Assembly (NCBI GenBank): GCA_900545915.1
Contig: URAV01000007.1
Coordinates: 1 to 64,000, forward strand
Direction of reading: 5' to 3'
Source: an uncultured Porphyromonadaceae bacterium
GTDB lineage: Bacteria; Bacteroidota; Bacteroidia; Bacteroidales; Coprobacteraceae
DNA: 64,000 nucleotides
Below the pieces are notes generated by a model, which saw only the letters and a list, made by a program, of their open reading frames with translations, ran no database searches and was not told where the DNA came from. The translations under genes and the position numbers were made by a program. Below are positions 46,199 through 55,325 of the stretch, piece after piece (within the stretch, counting starts at the first letter, position 1; every line of letters starts with the position of its first letter).

Positions 46199-46237
46199 AT
46201 AAAACGCAGAGATATTCTCTTTGGTATATCTCTGCGT
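46199..46237 (-). terminator. Terminator of the pyrE-argH operon
   Basis: ACGCAGAGATAT (46204-46215) and ATATCTCTGCGT (46226-46237) form a perfect 12-bp stem. The minus strand continues TTTT after it. It lies about 43 bp past the argH stop. Confidence 0.75.
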
Positions 46238-46279
46238 GTGAAGAATTTATTTTTTTCTTTAAAAATCTTTGATCTTTTA

Positions 46280-47623
46280 TCAAGATTTCCCTAAAAGAGC
46301 AGCTTCAGCCGATTCGATTTTGTTAAAATCAAATCCGTCTATAACTTGCTGTTTTAGTAAAGATATGCGATCATTGCAGAGGTTACCGATACTGCCTTCA
46401 TGTGTATGTTGTACATGTTTATCGGGTTCAAATGTTCCGGCTTCGATACTCAATCCGACCTGTTTGTAAGCATCCCGAAATGGTACTCCTGAAAGGGTCA
46501 GACGGTTGACTTCTTCAACACTGAATATCAATTTGTATTTATCATCGTCCAGAATATGAGTGTTTACGGTCATATGGCTCATCATTTCCGTTACCATGCG
46601 CAAACATTCCTTTAGTTCATCAAAAGCCGGCAAAAATATTTCTTTAATGATTTGCAGGTCTCTAAAATATCCTGAGGGAAGATTATTGGAAATCAGTGTA
46701 ATCTGATACGGAAGAGCTTGTATTTTATTACATTTGGCACGAGTTAATTCGAATACGTCCGGATTTTTCTTATGAGGCATGATGCTTGATCCTGTAGTAT
46801 ATTCGTCCGGAAGTTTGATGAATCCGAAATTTTGGGAGTTAAATAAACAGGCATCAAAAGCCAATTTCGACAATGTTGCGGCGATCGATCCCATCGCTGA
46901 TGCGACAATCCGTTCGGTTTTTCCTCGTCCCATTTGAGCATATACGACGTTATAATCCATAGAATCGAATCCTAAAAGTCGGGTAGTCATTGTCCGATTC
47001 AGAGGAAATGATGAGCCGTATCCGGCAGCAGACCCCAACGGGTTTCTGTTACAGATGCGATAAGCCGCTTGCATGACGGAAAGATCATCGACGAGACTCT
47101 CTGCGTAAGCGCCAAACCAAAGCCCGAATGAAGAGGGCATGGCAACTTGCAAATGCGTATATCCGGGCATTAAAATATTTTTATATGTATTGCTTTGTCG
47201 GATTAATGCATTTATCAAATTATCGGAAAGTTCGACAAGGGTCTTTATCTCACTGCGAATGAATAGTTTTAGATCCACGAGCACTTGGTCGTTTCGAGAA
47301 CGTCCACTGTGTATTTTTTTTCCAATATCTCCTAATTTACGGGTCAGCATCAGTTCTACTTGCGAATGAACATCCTCAATACCATCTTCTATAATGAACT
47401 CGCCTTTTTGGATTATGGCGTAAATGTTCCGAAGTTCTCCGGTCAGAATATCCAGTTCGTTTTTTGTTAATAATCCGATACTTTCGAGCATTGTAATATG
47501 AGCAATAGAACCCAATACATCATACGGAGCAAGATAAAGATCCATTTCTCTGTCTCTTCCTACTGTAAATCGGTCTATATCCGCATTTACCTGAACATTC
47601 TTTTCCCAGAGTTTCTGTGCCAT
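46280..47623 (-). CDS. argH: Argininosuccinate lyase
   Basis: Last step of arginine biosynthesis (argininosuccinate to arginine plus fumarate). It belongs to the fumarase/aspartase superfamily, shown by the signature GSSIMPHKKNPDVFEL with the catalytic Ser loop, MPGYTHLQVAMPSSFG (catalytic His), HSGRSRNDQVLVDLKLF and NPLGSAAGYGSSFPLNR. Length (447 aa) is typical. It is downstream of an SRPBCC gene (11 bp) and pyrE, an order common in Bacteroidales. Confidence 0.97.
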   Translation of the reverse strand: MAQKLWEKNVQVNADIDRFTVGRDREMDLYLAPYDVLGSIAHITMLESIGLLTKNELDILTGELRNIYAIIQKGEFIIEDGIEDVHSQVELMLTRKLGDIGKKIHSGRSRNDQVLVDLKLFIRSEIKTLVELSDNLINALIRQSNTYKNILMPGYTHLQVAMPSSFGLWFGAYAESLVDDLSVMQAAYRICNRNPLGSAAGYGSSFPLNRTMTTRLLGFDSMDYNVVYAQMGRGKTERIVASAMGSIAATLSKLAFDACLFNSQNFGFIKLPDEYTTGSSIMPHKKNPDVFELTRAKCNKIQALPYQITLISNNLPSGYFRDLQIIKEIFLPAFDELKECLRMVTEMMSHMTVNTHILDDDKYKLIFSVEEVNRLTLSGVPFRDAYKQVGLSIEAGTFEPDKHVQHTHEGSIGNLCNDRISLLKQQVIDGFDFNKIESAEAALLGKS

Positions 47624-47634
47624 GAAAATTTTTT

Positions 47635-48048
47635 TTATTCGTAAGTAATTGTCGTCAACATATCCGCCAGTTTTTCGATACCGTCTTGTAACGGTTTCGA
47701 AACCATTCCTTTAATGAGCATATTCAGTTCAGCCCGGCATGTAATTTTGATTTTTGTCTCTTGATCGGTTACAGGTAATAATTGTATCCATAAAAAGAGA
47801 GGTACCGGAGATTTCTCCGTTTCGAATTTGATCGTTTTGTAAGGTTCTCGTTCGATAATTCTTAGTCCGAGAGAACCAACCGGATTTACCGAGAATGAGC
47901 AACTGTCTGTGTCACAAGAGAAATCCTGTATTTTGTCGACAGGCAAGCGGTCTTTAATCTTTTCCAGATTTTTTAGATCGGATATCGTGTTAAAGATGGT
48001 CTCTATATTTGCCGGAATAATTTTTATATTACTTTCGAATTGTGTCAT
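47635..48048 (-). CDS. SRPBCC (START/cyclase-like) family protein
   Basis: A 137-residue protein starting at the ATG 48048 (MTQFESNIKIIPANIETIFN). The longer upstream frame from 48111 runs into pyrE and is not used. FESNIKIIPANIETIFNTISDLKNLEKIKDRLP is the usual SRPBCC opening helix-grip pattern, followed by beta strands (VSVNPVGSLG-type, IKITCRAELNML) and a long C-terminal helix (GIEKLADMLTTI). The ligand is unknown. It sits 7 bp after pyrE and 11 bp before argH in an operon. Confidence 0.75.
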   Translation of the reverse strand: MTQFESNIKIIPANIETIFNTISDLKNLEKIKDRLPVDKIQDFSCDTDSCSFSVNPVGSLGLRIIEREPYKTIKFETEKSPVPLFLWIQLLPVTDQETKIKITCRAELNMLIKGMVSKPLQDGIEKLADMLTTITYE

Positions 48049-48055
48049 TTGCCGT

Positions 48056-48694
48056 TTATTTATCTTGATTCCATTTAGCAGGGTCGCGTCTCCATTCTTG
48101 TAAAGTAGCAAGATCTTCTTCTTCGATATACTTGGTTTCCAGAGCTACTTCCAGTACAGCATCGTAGTTACTGAGGGTAGTCAATTTTACATTTGCTGCT
48201 TTGAATCGTTCTTCCGCAATCGGGAAACGATAAGTGAAAATTGCTGCCATACCTATGACTTCGCAACCTGCGTTGCGTATGGCTTCTACGGCTTTGAGAC
48301 TGCTTCCGCCGGTAGAGATCAAATCCTCTATGACAACGACCCGTTGTCCCGGAATCAAATTTCCTTCGATCAGATTTTCAAGTCCGTGATCTTTGGGCGT
48401 AGAACGCACATATACGTATGGTAAACCTAATTCGTCAGCGACTAAAGCTCCTTGAGCGATTGCCCCTGTCGCTACACCTGCAATAGCGTCGACATTTTCA
48501 TATTTTTCCATAATCAGACGGCACAATTCGATTTTGATAAAAGAACGGAGTGCCGGATAAGATAAGGTCTTGCGATTATCCGTATAAATCGGCGATTTCC
48601 ATCCTGAAGCCCATGTGAAGGAATTGGATGGCTGGAGTTTTACTGCACTGATTTTAAGCAATTTTTCAGCGACTAATCTCTCTAAACTTTTCAT
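48056..48694 (-). CDS. pyrE: Orotate phosphoribosyltransferase
   Basis: Fifth step of de novo pyrimidine synthesis (orotate plus PRPP to OMP). The PRPP-binding motif is VVVIEDLISTGGSSLKAV. Other landmarks are SNSFTWASGWKSPIYTDNR at the substrate-binding N-terminus, AGVATGAIAQGALVADEL and the flexible-loop region VRSTPKDHGLENLIEG. Length (212 aa) is right. First gene of the pyrE-SRPBCC-argH transcript. Confidence 0.97.
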   Translation of the reverse strand: MKSLERLVAEKLLKISAVKLQPSNSFTWASGWKSPIYTDNRKTLSYPALRSFIKIELCRLIMEKYENVDAIAGVATGAIAQGALVADELGLPYVYVRSTPKDHGLENLIEGNLIPGQRVVVIEDLISTGGSSLKAVEAIRNAGCEVIGMAAIFTYRFPIAEERFKAANVKLTTLSNYDAVLEVALETKYIEEEDLATLQEWRRDPAKWNQDK

Positions 48695-48735
48695 GTTGTT
48701 ATTGGTTCTATATTGTAACTCTTTTATTGTAAATG

Positions 48736-48743
48736 CAAAGTTA
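48736..48743 (-). promoter_or_regulatory. -7 promoter element of the pyrE operon
   Basis: CAAAGTTA on the + strand is TAACTTTG on the transcribed strand (TAnnTTTG), 42 bp before the pyrE start. Confidence 0.55.
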
Positions 48744-48791
48744 CAAAAAACAGAACGAAAGAAAATTTTCTGGAATGATTTTTTCAGGTTC

Positions 48792-49493
48792 TTATTTGTT
48801 GTTTTGTTGAGTGATAGCTAAAGTTAAAAAAGAAATTTTACAATTTTCAGATTCCGATAATGCTTCAGCACATGCTAATAGAGTAGCTCCGGTAGTTACG
48901 ACATCATCGATCAGTAAAATATGTTTGTCTTTTATTTCTGCTGTTTCCTGAAAATAAAATGCCGAATGAGTGTTTAGCCAACGTTCATAGAGTGATTTAT
49001 GAGTTTGACTTTCGTTTTTTTTCTTTCGGTATAATAAATGAGGACACACCTCTTTACCGATAACATCGGCGATACCTTTAGCGATCCATTCACTTTGGTT
49101 ATATCCTCTGGCTCGCTCTTTGCTACGATGTAACGGAACAGGAACAATGATGTCTATGTCCTGAAGTTTTCCGTCTTTAAGCAGTTCCGAGGCGAAAAGA
49201 GTGCCCAAATATTTTCCGCAGAGCTTTTCTCCTTTGTATTTTATGTTGTGAATCAGATGTCTGTAATCCCCGTTTTGGGTAAAATAAAAGAAAGCGTATG
49301 CGTCTTGTATGTCGATTTTCCCTCTGAACAATTGTTCCATTGGATGGGATTCTTTTTTGTGAAAATCGGTTCGGGGTATATTGTGAATACAATGAAGACA
49401 TAGAAATTCTTCGTGAGTTAGCAACGTTCTTCCACATACCCGGCAGGTGCGAGGATAAAATAGATCTATTATATTCCCGATCTGTTTTTTCAT
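48792..49493 (-). CDS. ComF-family phosphoribosyltransferase-like protein
   Basis: A 233-residue ComF/GntX homologue. The N-terminal zinc ribbon has four cysteines (TCRVCGRTLLTHEEFLCLHC). The phosphoribosyltransferase domain has VPVPLHRSKERARGYNQSE and the PRPP motif ILLIDDVVTTGATLLA. ComF helps natural DNA uptake or single-strand handling in competent bacteria; in other species the role is unclear. The start overlaps recX by 4 bp, so the two are translationally coupled and a DNA-recombination context is plausible. Confidence 0.9.
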   Translation of the reverse strand: MKKQIGNIIDLFYPRTCRVCGRTLLTHEEFLCLHCIHNIPRTDFHKKESHPMEQLFRGKIDIQDAYAFFYFTQNGDYRHLIHNIKYKGEKLCGKYLGTLFASELLKDGKLQDIDIIVPVPLHRSKERARGYNQSEWIAKGIADVIGKEVCPHLLYRKKKNESQTHKSLYERWLNTHSAFYFQETAEIKDKHILLIDDVVTTGATLLACAEALSESENCKISFLTLAITQQNNK

Positions 49494-49957
49494 AGTTTCA
49501 TGGATTGGATGACCGATTGTATGATATCCGGTTCAAACCCTCTGGATGCGGCAAATCGGAATAGTTTTGCGTGCAGGTCGTATTTATCGGATGCTTTTAT
49601 ATTTTTTTGTTTGTTTCCCAGAATCTGTAAAAGAGTATCCCGATATTGCTCTTCATCTATGTTGTGAAGAGTTTCATCGATTAATATTTCCGGAATCTTT
49701 TTTTGACGTAAAGCGTATGCTATTTTAATTCTTCCCCATTTGTTGAATCTGAATTTATCATTTGTGAATCCTTTTGCATAACGGGCTTCGTCGATAAAGC
49801 GTTGCTTTATCAGATATTCTATGATTTCAGAAGCTTCGGAGTTTTCAATTCCCCATTTTTTTAGTTTCTCGAATATGTCGTGACAGCATTGTTCTCCAGA
49901 AGAACAATATGCTGCTGCCTTGTGCAGAGCTTCTTGAGGCGATAAAGATTTAGACAT
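49490..49957 (-). CDS. recX: Regulatory protein RecX
   Basis: RecA modulator built of three-helix repeats. KAAAYCSSGEQCCHDIFEKLKKWGIE, EIIEYLIKQRFIDEARYAKGF, FNKWGRIKIAYALRQKKIPE and FRFAASRGFEPDIIQSVIQ match the family pattern. Length (155 aa) is typical. It lies between prmC and comF. Confidence 0.92.
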   Translation of the reverse strand: MSKSLSPQEALHKAAAYCSSGEQCCHDIFEKLKKWGIENSEASEIIEYLIKQRFIDEARYAKGFTNDKFRFNKWGRIKIAYALRQKKIPEILIDETLHNIDEEQYRDTLLQILGNKQKNIKASDKYDLHAKLFRFAASRGFEPDIIQSVIQSMKL

Positions 49958-50056
49958 GGTGTATATAATGAAAGTTATTCGTTTTTTTTGTACTATTCTG
50001 TTTTATAAAAAAGAGAAAAAGATTTCGGAAAGAAAACAGGTCTTGTCATATCGGGG

Positions 50057-50902
50057 TTATCCGTTATTCTTTGCAGAGATAAATCTGTCTTTTCCCGAAA
50101 TGTCTTTATATATGTGAACATCTGTGTAACCGTATGCTTCTATCATCTCTTGTGTCTCTTTCCCGAATAAAGCATTGATTTCGAAATAAAGGTTCTTTCC
50201 GGGCTTAAGAATACTTTTTCCGGCTTCTGCTATTTTTCGGTAAAAAAGTAACGGGTCGGAATCTTTTACAAATAAGGCGAGGTGAGGTTCATAGTCCAAG
50301 ACATTCCTTTCCATTTCTTTTTTCTCCTTTTCGCAAATATAAGGGGGATTGCTTACAATCAGTTCATATTGGGGGATTTCTTCTGTATTAAGATTTAGAA
50401 TATCTTTTAAATGAAAGGATACTTCGATACCGTTTTGTCGGGCGTTTCGTGCCGCTATGTTCAGGGCTTCGTGGGAAATATCCCAACCTTCTACTCGGGA
50501 TTCAGGTAAGGATTTTGCCAGAGCTAATGCTATACATCCGCTTCCTGTACCGATGTCGAGGATGTTCCCTTTGAGCTTTTCATTTTCTTTTAAGATAAGC
50601 TCGACCAATTCTTCCGTTTCGGGGCGAGGAATCAGCACTCCGGGAGCTACGTTGATGTTTATTCCGTAAAATTTTGTATGTCCGAGAATATATTGGATCG
50701 GTTCATTTCGTTTCAACCGTTGTAAGATAGTTTCGATCTCTTGGTGCTTACTTGTCGATAAAATGCTACTTTTGTGCAAAAGTATATCTGTAAGAGAATA
50801 TTGGCATACTTCTTCGAGAATGATGCGGGTCAATGCCTTGATTTCTCCGGCAGGATATATATCCTGTAAACAATTTTGGATACGTCGAATACTTTGTTCC
50901 AT
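50057..50902 (-). CDS. prmC: Peptide chain release factor N5-glutamine methyltransferase
   Basis: Methylates the GGQ glutamine of release factors RF1 and RF2. An N-terminal helical domain (to about residue 75) precedes QYILGHTKFYG and VLIPRPETEELVELIL. The SAM-binding motif is ILDIGTGSGCIALALAK, and the catalytic ELIVSNPPYI follows. Length (281 aa) is standard. It is divergent from ribD with a 43-bp gap, an arrangement common in this order. Confidence 0.96.
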   Translation of the reverse strand: MEQSIRRIQNCLQDIYPAGEIKALTRIILEEVCQYSLTDILLHKSSILSTSKHQEIETILQRLKRNEPIQYILGHTKFYGININVAPGVLIPRPETEELVELILKENEKLKGNILDIGTGSGCIALALAKSLPESRVEGWDISHEALNIAARNARQNGIEVSFHLKDILNLNTEEIPQYELIVSNPPYICEKEKKEMERNVLDYEPHLALFVKDSDPLLFYRKIAEAGKSILKPGKNLYFEINALFGKETQEMIEAYGYTDVHIYKDISGKDRFISAKNNG

Positions 50903-50924
50903 GTGCGGCTTGCTGCTTTGTGTA

Positions 50925-50932
50925 CAAAGATA
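50925..50932 (-). promoter_or_regulatory. -7 promoter element of prmC
   Basis: CAAAGATA on the + strand is TATCTTTG on the transcribed strand, 23 bp before prmC and between the divergent starts of prmC and ribD. Confidence 0.5.
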
Positions 50933-50945
50933 AGAAAAATATAGT

Positions 50946-51995
50946 ATGAAATATTCGCATGAGGATCATTGCCGCTATATGCGTCGTTGTTTACAATTGG
51001 CGGCATTAGGGCGCGGTCATGTATCTCCCAATCCTATGGTGGGAGCGGTAGTTGTGCATAAAGGAAAAATTATAGGAGAGGGGTATCATCGCAGGTATGG
51101 AGACGCACATGCCGAAGTCAATGCCATCCGTTCGGTCAAGAATGAAGAATTGCTTAGAGAATCTACGATCTATGTTTCACTCGAACCTTGTTCTCATTAT
51201 GGAAAAACACCTCCGTGTTGCAAACTGATTATCGAAAAGCAAATACCTCGGGTCGTCATGGCCTGTTTCGATCCTTTTCCTGAAGTTTCCGGGCGAGGAG
51301 TCCGGATGTTGCGTGAGGCCGGAGTCGAGGTAATCACGGGGGTATTGGAAGAAGAGGCTATTCGTTTGAATGCTCATTTTATGACATTTCAAAAACTTCA
51401 TCGTCCTTATATTCTCTTAAAGTGGGCACAAAGTTCCGATGGGTTTATCGATCGGATACGATCTTGTAGTGAGTCGCCGGTTTTATTTTCCAATGCTGCT
51501 ACTTTAGCATCTGTGCATCGGTTAAGAGCTGAATATGATGCAATTTTAGTCGGGAGACGTACGGCGTTATATGATGATCCTTCTTTGACAGTACGTTATT
51601 GGAGCGGTAAAAATCCGTTACGTTTGGTTATAGACCGGAGGTTAGAGCTTCCTGAAAATTTAAGATTGTTTTCTGATGGAAATCCGACATTAGTCATTAC
51701 GGAAAAAATACATGAACCGAGCGGTAATATTGAGTATTTGACAGTCGATTTCGCAAAGCCGATAATTCCGACACTGTTGCAGGAACTGTTTCGTCGGAAA
51801 ATAAGCAGCTTGCTTGTAGAAGGAGGTGCGGTTCTGTTACAAAGTTTTATCGATTCGGATTGTTGGGATGAGATCCGGATAGAAGAGACTCCGTTTGAAT
51901 TGAAAAACGGAGTCTGTGCACCGGTCGTAACTCGTGTTCCCGATCGATTTTTTTATTCCGGAGGACATTTGATTTCAAAAATATATCGTCGATAG
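50946..51995 (+). CDS. ribD: Bifunctional riboflavin deaminase/reductase RibD
   Basis: Second and third steps of riboflavin synthesis. The N-terminal deaminase has zinc motifs DAHAEVNAI and SLEPCSHYGKTPPCCKLI. The C-terminal reductase has LLKWAQSSDGFI, RLRAEYDAILVGRRTALYDDPSLTVR (NADPH site) and SLLVEGGAVLLQSFI. Length (349 aa) is typical and both halves look complete. No FMN riboswitch was recognised in the short 43-bp upstream gap. Confidence 0.96.
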   Translation: MKYSHEDHCRYMRRCLQLAALGRGHVSPNPMVGAVVVHKGKIIGEGYHRRYGDAHAEVNAIRSVKNEELLRESTIYVSLEPCSHYGKTPPCCKLIIEKQIPRVVMACFDPFPEVSGRGVRMLREAGVEVITGVLEEEAIRLNAHFMTFQKLHRPYILLKWAQSSDGFIDRIRSCSESPVLFSNAATLASVHRLRAEYDAILVGRRTALYDDPSLTVRYWSGKNPLRLVIDRRLELPENLRLFSDGNPTLVITEKIHEPSGNIEYLTVDFAKPIIPTLLQELFRRKISSLLVEGGAVLLQSFIDSDCWDEIRIEETPFELKNGVCAPVVTRVPDRFFYSGGHLISKIYRR

Positions 51996-52253
51996 AAATG
52001 TCGGATAAATAGAGCTATTTGGCATGTATATCGAAAAACAGGACAGTTTTTCATCGGTTTTATTAATTTTGAAACTTGGCAAAATTAGAAATGGTTTTGC
52101 AACTATAATTTATGGTAATTTATAGATTGCTATTTTGTTGAAAAAAATCGTGGTTTACTATAAATTGTTATAATTATATGCAATACTGTGGCTAAAGCGA
52201 AAAATGTTTCTAATTTTGCAGCTTTAATAGCTATTAATGTAAAATATTTCAGC

Positions 52254-53804
52254 ATGAAAGTGTCTAAAATACTTTTTTCTCTTTTATCCGTATTTTTTAT
52301 ATTGTTTATTAGTTGCAATGATGCGGAAGATGAAGATGTGCCGTTGTATTCCTCTTATTCGAACACTATGGTAAAATCTTTTTATCTATCCGATGATACG
52401 GCCTCTATTGTTGATAATTTATCTAAGCGATTTTTTACGATCGATCTTGTATCCGGAAATATTTACAATGCAGATTCTTTACCTTACGGGACGGACATTT
52501 CCCATTTGGTTGCAAATATGGAATTTTCATCTCCTTCAAAAGTTGAAATATATATAAAAGGTAAAGATGATTCGGGAAATGACAAAACTACGACGATCAA
52601 CTATTTAGAATCACCTTCCGACTCTATTGATTTCTCCGGCGGAAGAGGATCGGTAACCATGACCGTTGTTGCGGCAGACGGAACGACTCAACGAGATTAT
52701 GTGATCGATGTGCGGGTACATCAAGTAAAAGCAGATTCTTTGATTTGGGAGAATTTGTCAGGTAGCGGGCTGCCTGTATCGGATGCTGTTGCTCAGAAGA
52801 CTTTGATGAAAAATGGTGTCGTTTATTGTTTTACCGAAAATGAATCGGGTGAATATTCTTTATCTAAAACGGCTACTCCGGGACAAGGAAACTGGCAAAA
52901 AGGTACTATTTCCGGAATATCCGATTTCGATATAAGTTCTATTGTCGTTTCTCCCGAAGGCTTTTTTGCGTTGTCCGGAGCATCAGACTCAAAGACGTTA
53001 GTATCTTCTTCTGATGGTGTTAGTTGGAATCCGGTAGCAGGTTCTTCTGCATTTTACAGTTTGATAGGAATGTACGAAAGTACCTTATTGGGAATAGTTA
53101 AGGACGGAAGTGTTTATAAGTATGCATCTTATCCTCAAGAAGGTGAATTGACGGTTGTCCCGGCAGATTTCCCCGTTTCGGGTTTTAGCAATACAGTCTC
53201 TTATAAAAGCGATTGGGGAACATCCCAAATTGTTTTTGTCGGCGGGCGATTAAGTGACGGGCACTCTTTTTCCAATTCGGTATGGGGGTTTGACGGAGAA
53301 AATTGGGTATCGTTGAATAATGTGAACGGAGGAGCGGGTGGAGCTCCGATTACACCGAGAGAAGGGGCTATGTTTTTTACATATTATACATATAAATATA
53401 ATTCATCTCTTGACTATTACACTGAATTGTTGACATACTTTATTATAGGAGGATCGGATGGCACTAAAGTGTTGAATGATATTTATACTACAACAGATTT
53501 GGGAGGTTTTTGGACGAAAGCAGAAGACGGCTCTTCCTTGTCTTTACCGAAAGATATTAAAGGTAGAGCTTTTGCGTCGGTTGTCGTATGTGAAGAGAGT
53601 CTTAATATCCGGTCATCTCAAATGTTGTGGAATACTATAGAGAGTCCTGTTATTCCGACAGGTATGCGGCGATATACAAAAGCTTTGACAACCGAGCCTG
53701 TACCTTTTATATATATGTTTGGCGGAGTGAATGAAAGCGGAGATTTGTATGATGAGGTGTGGCGGGGAGTAATCACACGGCTTACTTTTGAGCCTATACC
53801 TTAA
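52254..53804 (+). CDS. DUF6242-like surface lipoprotein
   Basis: A 516-residue lipoprotein using ATG 52254; the earlier GTG 52188 would put a long lead before the signal peptide. The lipobox is FISC followed by NDAEDEDV, an acidic stretch fitting surface export. The N-terminal module (FYLSDDTASIVDNLSKRFFT, GSVTMTVVAADGTTQRDYVI) resembles a cadherin-like beta sandwich. Residues about 170-510 contain repeated SSDGVSWNPVAG- or TTDLGGFWTKAEDG-type phrases, like beta-propeller or exo-sialidase-like repeats. A comparable lipoprotein precedes porG in related genomes. Function unknown. Confidence 0.68.
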   Translation: MKVSKILFSLLSVFFILFISCNDAEDEDVPLYSSYSNTMVKSFYLSDDTASIVDNLSKRFFTIDLVSGNIYNADSLPYGTDISHLVANMEFSSPSKVEIYIKGKDDSGNDKTTTINYLESPSDSIDFSGGRGSVTMTVVAADGTTQRDYVIDVRVHQVKADSLIWENLSGSGLPVSDAVAQKTLMKNGVVYCFTENESGEYSLSKTATPGQGNWQKGTISGISDFDISSIVVSPEGFFALSGASDSKTLVSSSDGVSWNPVAGSSAFYSLIGMYESTLLGIVKDGSVYKYASYPQEGELTVVPADFPVSGFSNTVSYKSDWGTSQIVFVGGRLSDGHSFSNSVWGFDGENWVSLNNVNGGAGGAPITPREGAMFFTYYTYKYNSSLDYYTELLTYFIIGGSDGTKVLNDIYTTTDLGGFWTKAEDGSSLSLPKDIKGRAFASVVVCEESLNIRSSQMLWNTIESPVIPTGMRRYTKALTTEPVPFIYMFGGVNESGDLYDEVWRGVITRLTFEPIP

Positions 53805-53893
53805 ATAAATAAAGGTGAAAAATGAATTCTTGAAATAATTTTAATCAAATTGTAGCGTTTTTATTATTAGGTTGCGTTTTTAAATGACATCAC

Positions 53894-54565
53894 ATGAAGA
53901 AGCTCCTTTTGATTATCATTATATCGATAGCTTCTATATCGGTAGTCCGAAGCCAGGATTTTAAGTATGAAATCGGTGCGGGCGCAGGTATAGGATTTTA
54001 TATGGGGGATATTAATCCTTCAAAAATATTTCGAAAGCCGGGAGCGGTTTTCGGAGCGGTATTTCGAAGAAACCTGAATTATCGCTGGGCTATAAAATGT
54101 GATTTGGCGACGTCCGGTATCAAGGGTGATACAAGAGGAATGTCCAATGTCTTTCCCGGAGGAACTTATTATGTATTTAAGCGACAGTTGATCGATATGG
54201 GTGCTCAAGCGGAATTTAACTTTTTCCATTATGGATGGGGGTACTCTTATTTAGGAACAAAGCGTTTTTCTCCATATCTGTTAGGCGGGGTGGGGATTAC
54301 GGCAGTCCCTAAAAAAGGTGACGGATATTTTAGTTTGAATATACCTATCGGAGTGGGGCTGAAGTATAAGTTGGCCGAGAGATGGAATATCGGTTTTGAA
54401 TTTTCTATGAGGAAATCTTTAGGAGATAAGCTTGACGGAAAAGTTTTGGACGATCCTTATAAAATTCAAAGTTCTGCATTTAAGAATACCGATTGGTATT
54501 CTTTTACATGGTTTACAATAACTTATGATTTCGGGCGTAAAAAGACTATTTGCAATAACTTATAA
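53894..54565 (+). CDS. porG: Outer-membrane beta-barrel of the DUF6089/PorG type
   Basis: A 223-residue exported small barrel (signal peptide to about residue 20, VVRSQ). FKYEIGAGAGIGFYMGDINPSK and PYLLGGVGITAVPKKGDGYFSLNIPIGVGLKYKLAERWNIGFEF are characteristic of DUF6089. PorG of P. gingivalis, a T9SS outer-membrane component tied to the PorK/N ring, is of this kind and is likewise encoded just before uppS and bamA. The gene order supports the name. It lies 22 bp before uppS. Confidence 0.8.
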   Translation: MKKLLLIIIISIASISVVRSQDFKYEIGAGAGIGFYMGDINPSKIFRKPGAVFGAVFRRNLNYRWAIKCDLATSGIKGDTRGMSNVFPGGTYYVFKRQLIDMGAQAEFNFFHYGWGYSYLGTKRFSPYLLGGVGITAVPKKGDGYFSLNIPIGVGLKYKLAERWNIGFEFSMRKSLGDKLDGKVLDDPYKIQSSAFKNTDWYSFTWFTITYDFGRKKTICNNL

Positions 54566-54587
54566 TAAAAAATAATGAGATCGACTT

Positions 54588-55325
54588 ATGTCGTATTTAG
54601 AGAAAATAGATAAAACACGTTTGCCTCAACATATTGCTATCATAATGGATGGTAATGGTCGTTGGGCGAAGGAGCGGAATATGGAACGTACTTACGGCCA
54701 TAAATATGGTGTAGATGCCGTACGTACTGTTACAGAAGCTGCTGTTGAAATTGGTGTTAAGTATCTTACATTATATACTTTTTCAACGGAAAACTGGTCA
54801 CGTCCGGATGAAGAAATAACGGCTTTAATGGCTCTTATGGTAATGGCTATTGAAAGGGAAACTCCGGATTTGATGAAGAATAACGTTCGTTTGAATGCTA
54901 TCGGGGATTTGTCGCGTATGCCGGATGAAGTTAAGGCGCGGTTAGATAATTGTATAGTACAAACCTCTGTTAATACCGGGCTTACATTGATATTGGCATT
55001 AAGTTATTCTTCCCGGTGGGAAATTACGGATGCTACAAAACGCATTGCTACAGATGTCGCTTCGGGACAGCTTGCAATAAATGATATTGACGAATCTTTG
55101 ATCAGTTCTCGTTTGACGACTGCTGCATTTCCTGATCCGGATTTATTGATTCGTACCGGAGGTGAATTACGGATCAGTAATTTTTTAATGTGGCAGCTCT
55201 CTTATGCCGAACTTTATTTTACAGAAGAATATTGGCCTGATTTCGGTAAGGAGAGTCTATATAAAGCTATCTGCGATTATCAGTCACGCGAACGACGGTT
55301 CGGAAAAATAAGTGAACAGTTATGA
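54588..55325 (+). CDS. uppS: Isoprenyl transferase (undecaprenyl diphosphate synthase)
   Basis: Makes the C55 lipid carrier for peptidoglycan and O-antigen synthesis. The cis-prenyltransferase signatures are present: HIAIIMDGNGRWAKERN (catalytic Asp), TLYTFSTENWSRP, and DLLIRTGGELRISNFLMWQLSYAE. Length (245 aa) is normal. The stop overlaps the bamA start by 4 bp (ATGA). Confidence 0.97.
   Translation: MSYLEKIDKTRLPQHIAIIMDGNGRWAKERNMERTYGHKYGVDAVRTVTEAAVEIGVKYLTLYTFSTENWSRPDEEITALMALMVMAIERETPDLMKNNVRLNAIGDLSRMPDEVKARLDNCIVQTSVNTGLTLILALSYSSRWEITDATKRIATDVASGQLAINDIDESLISSRLTTAAFPDPDLLIRTGGELRISNFLMWQLSYAELYFTEEYWPDFGKESLYKAICDYQSRERRFGKISEQL

Noticed and set aside
48049..48111. N-terminal extension of the SRPBCC gene into pyrE
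   Set aside because: The extension overlaps pyrE and the ATG at 48048 starts at the family's normal N-terminus.
50903..50945. FMN riboswitch before ribD
   Set aside because: The gap to prmC is only 43 bp and lacks room for the aptamer.
51996..52253. Inverted AATTTATAG/CTATAAATT segments before the DUF6242 lipoprotein
   Set aside because: AT-only short matches in AT-rich DNA; no gene or clear regulatory pattern otherwise.
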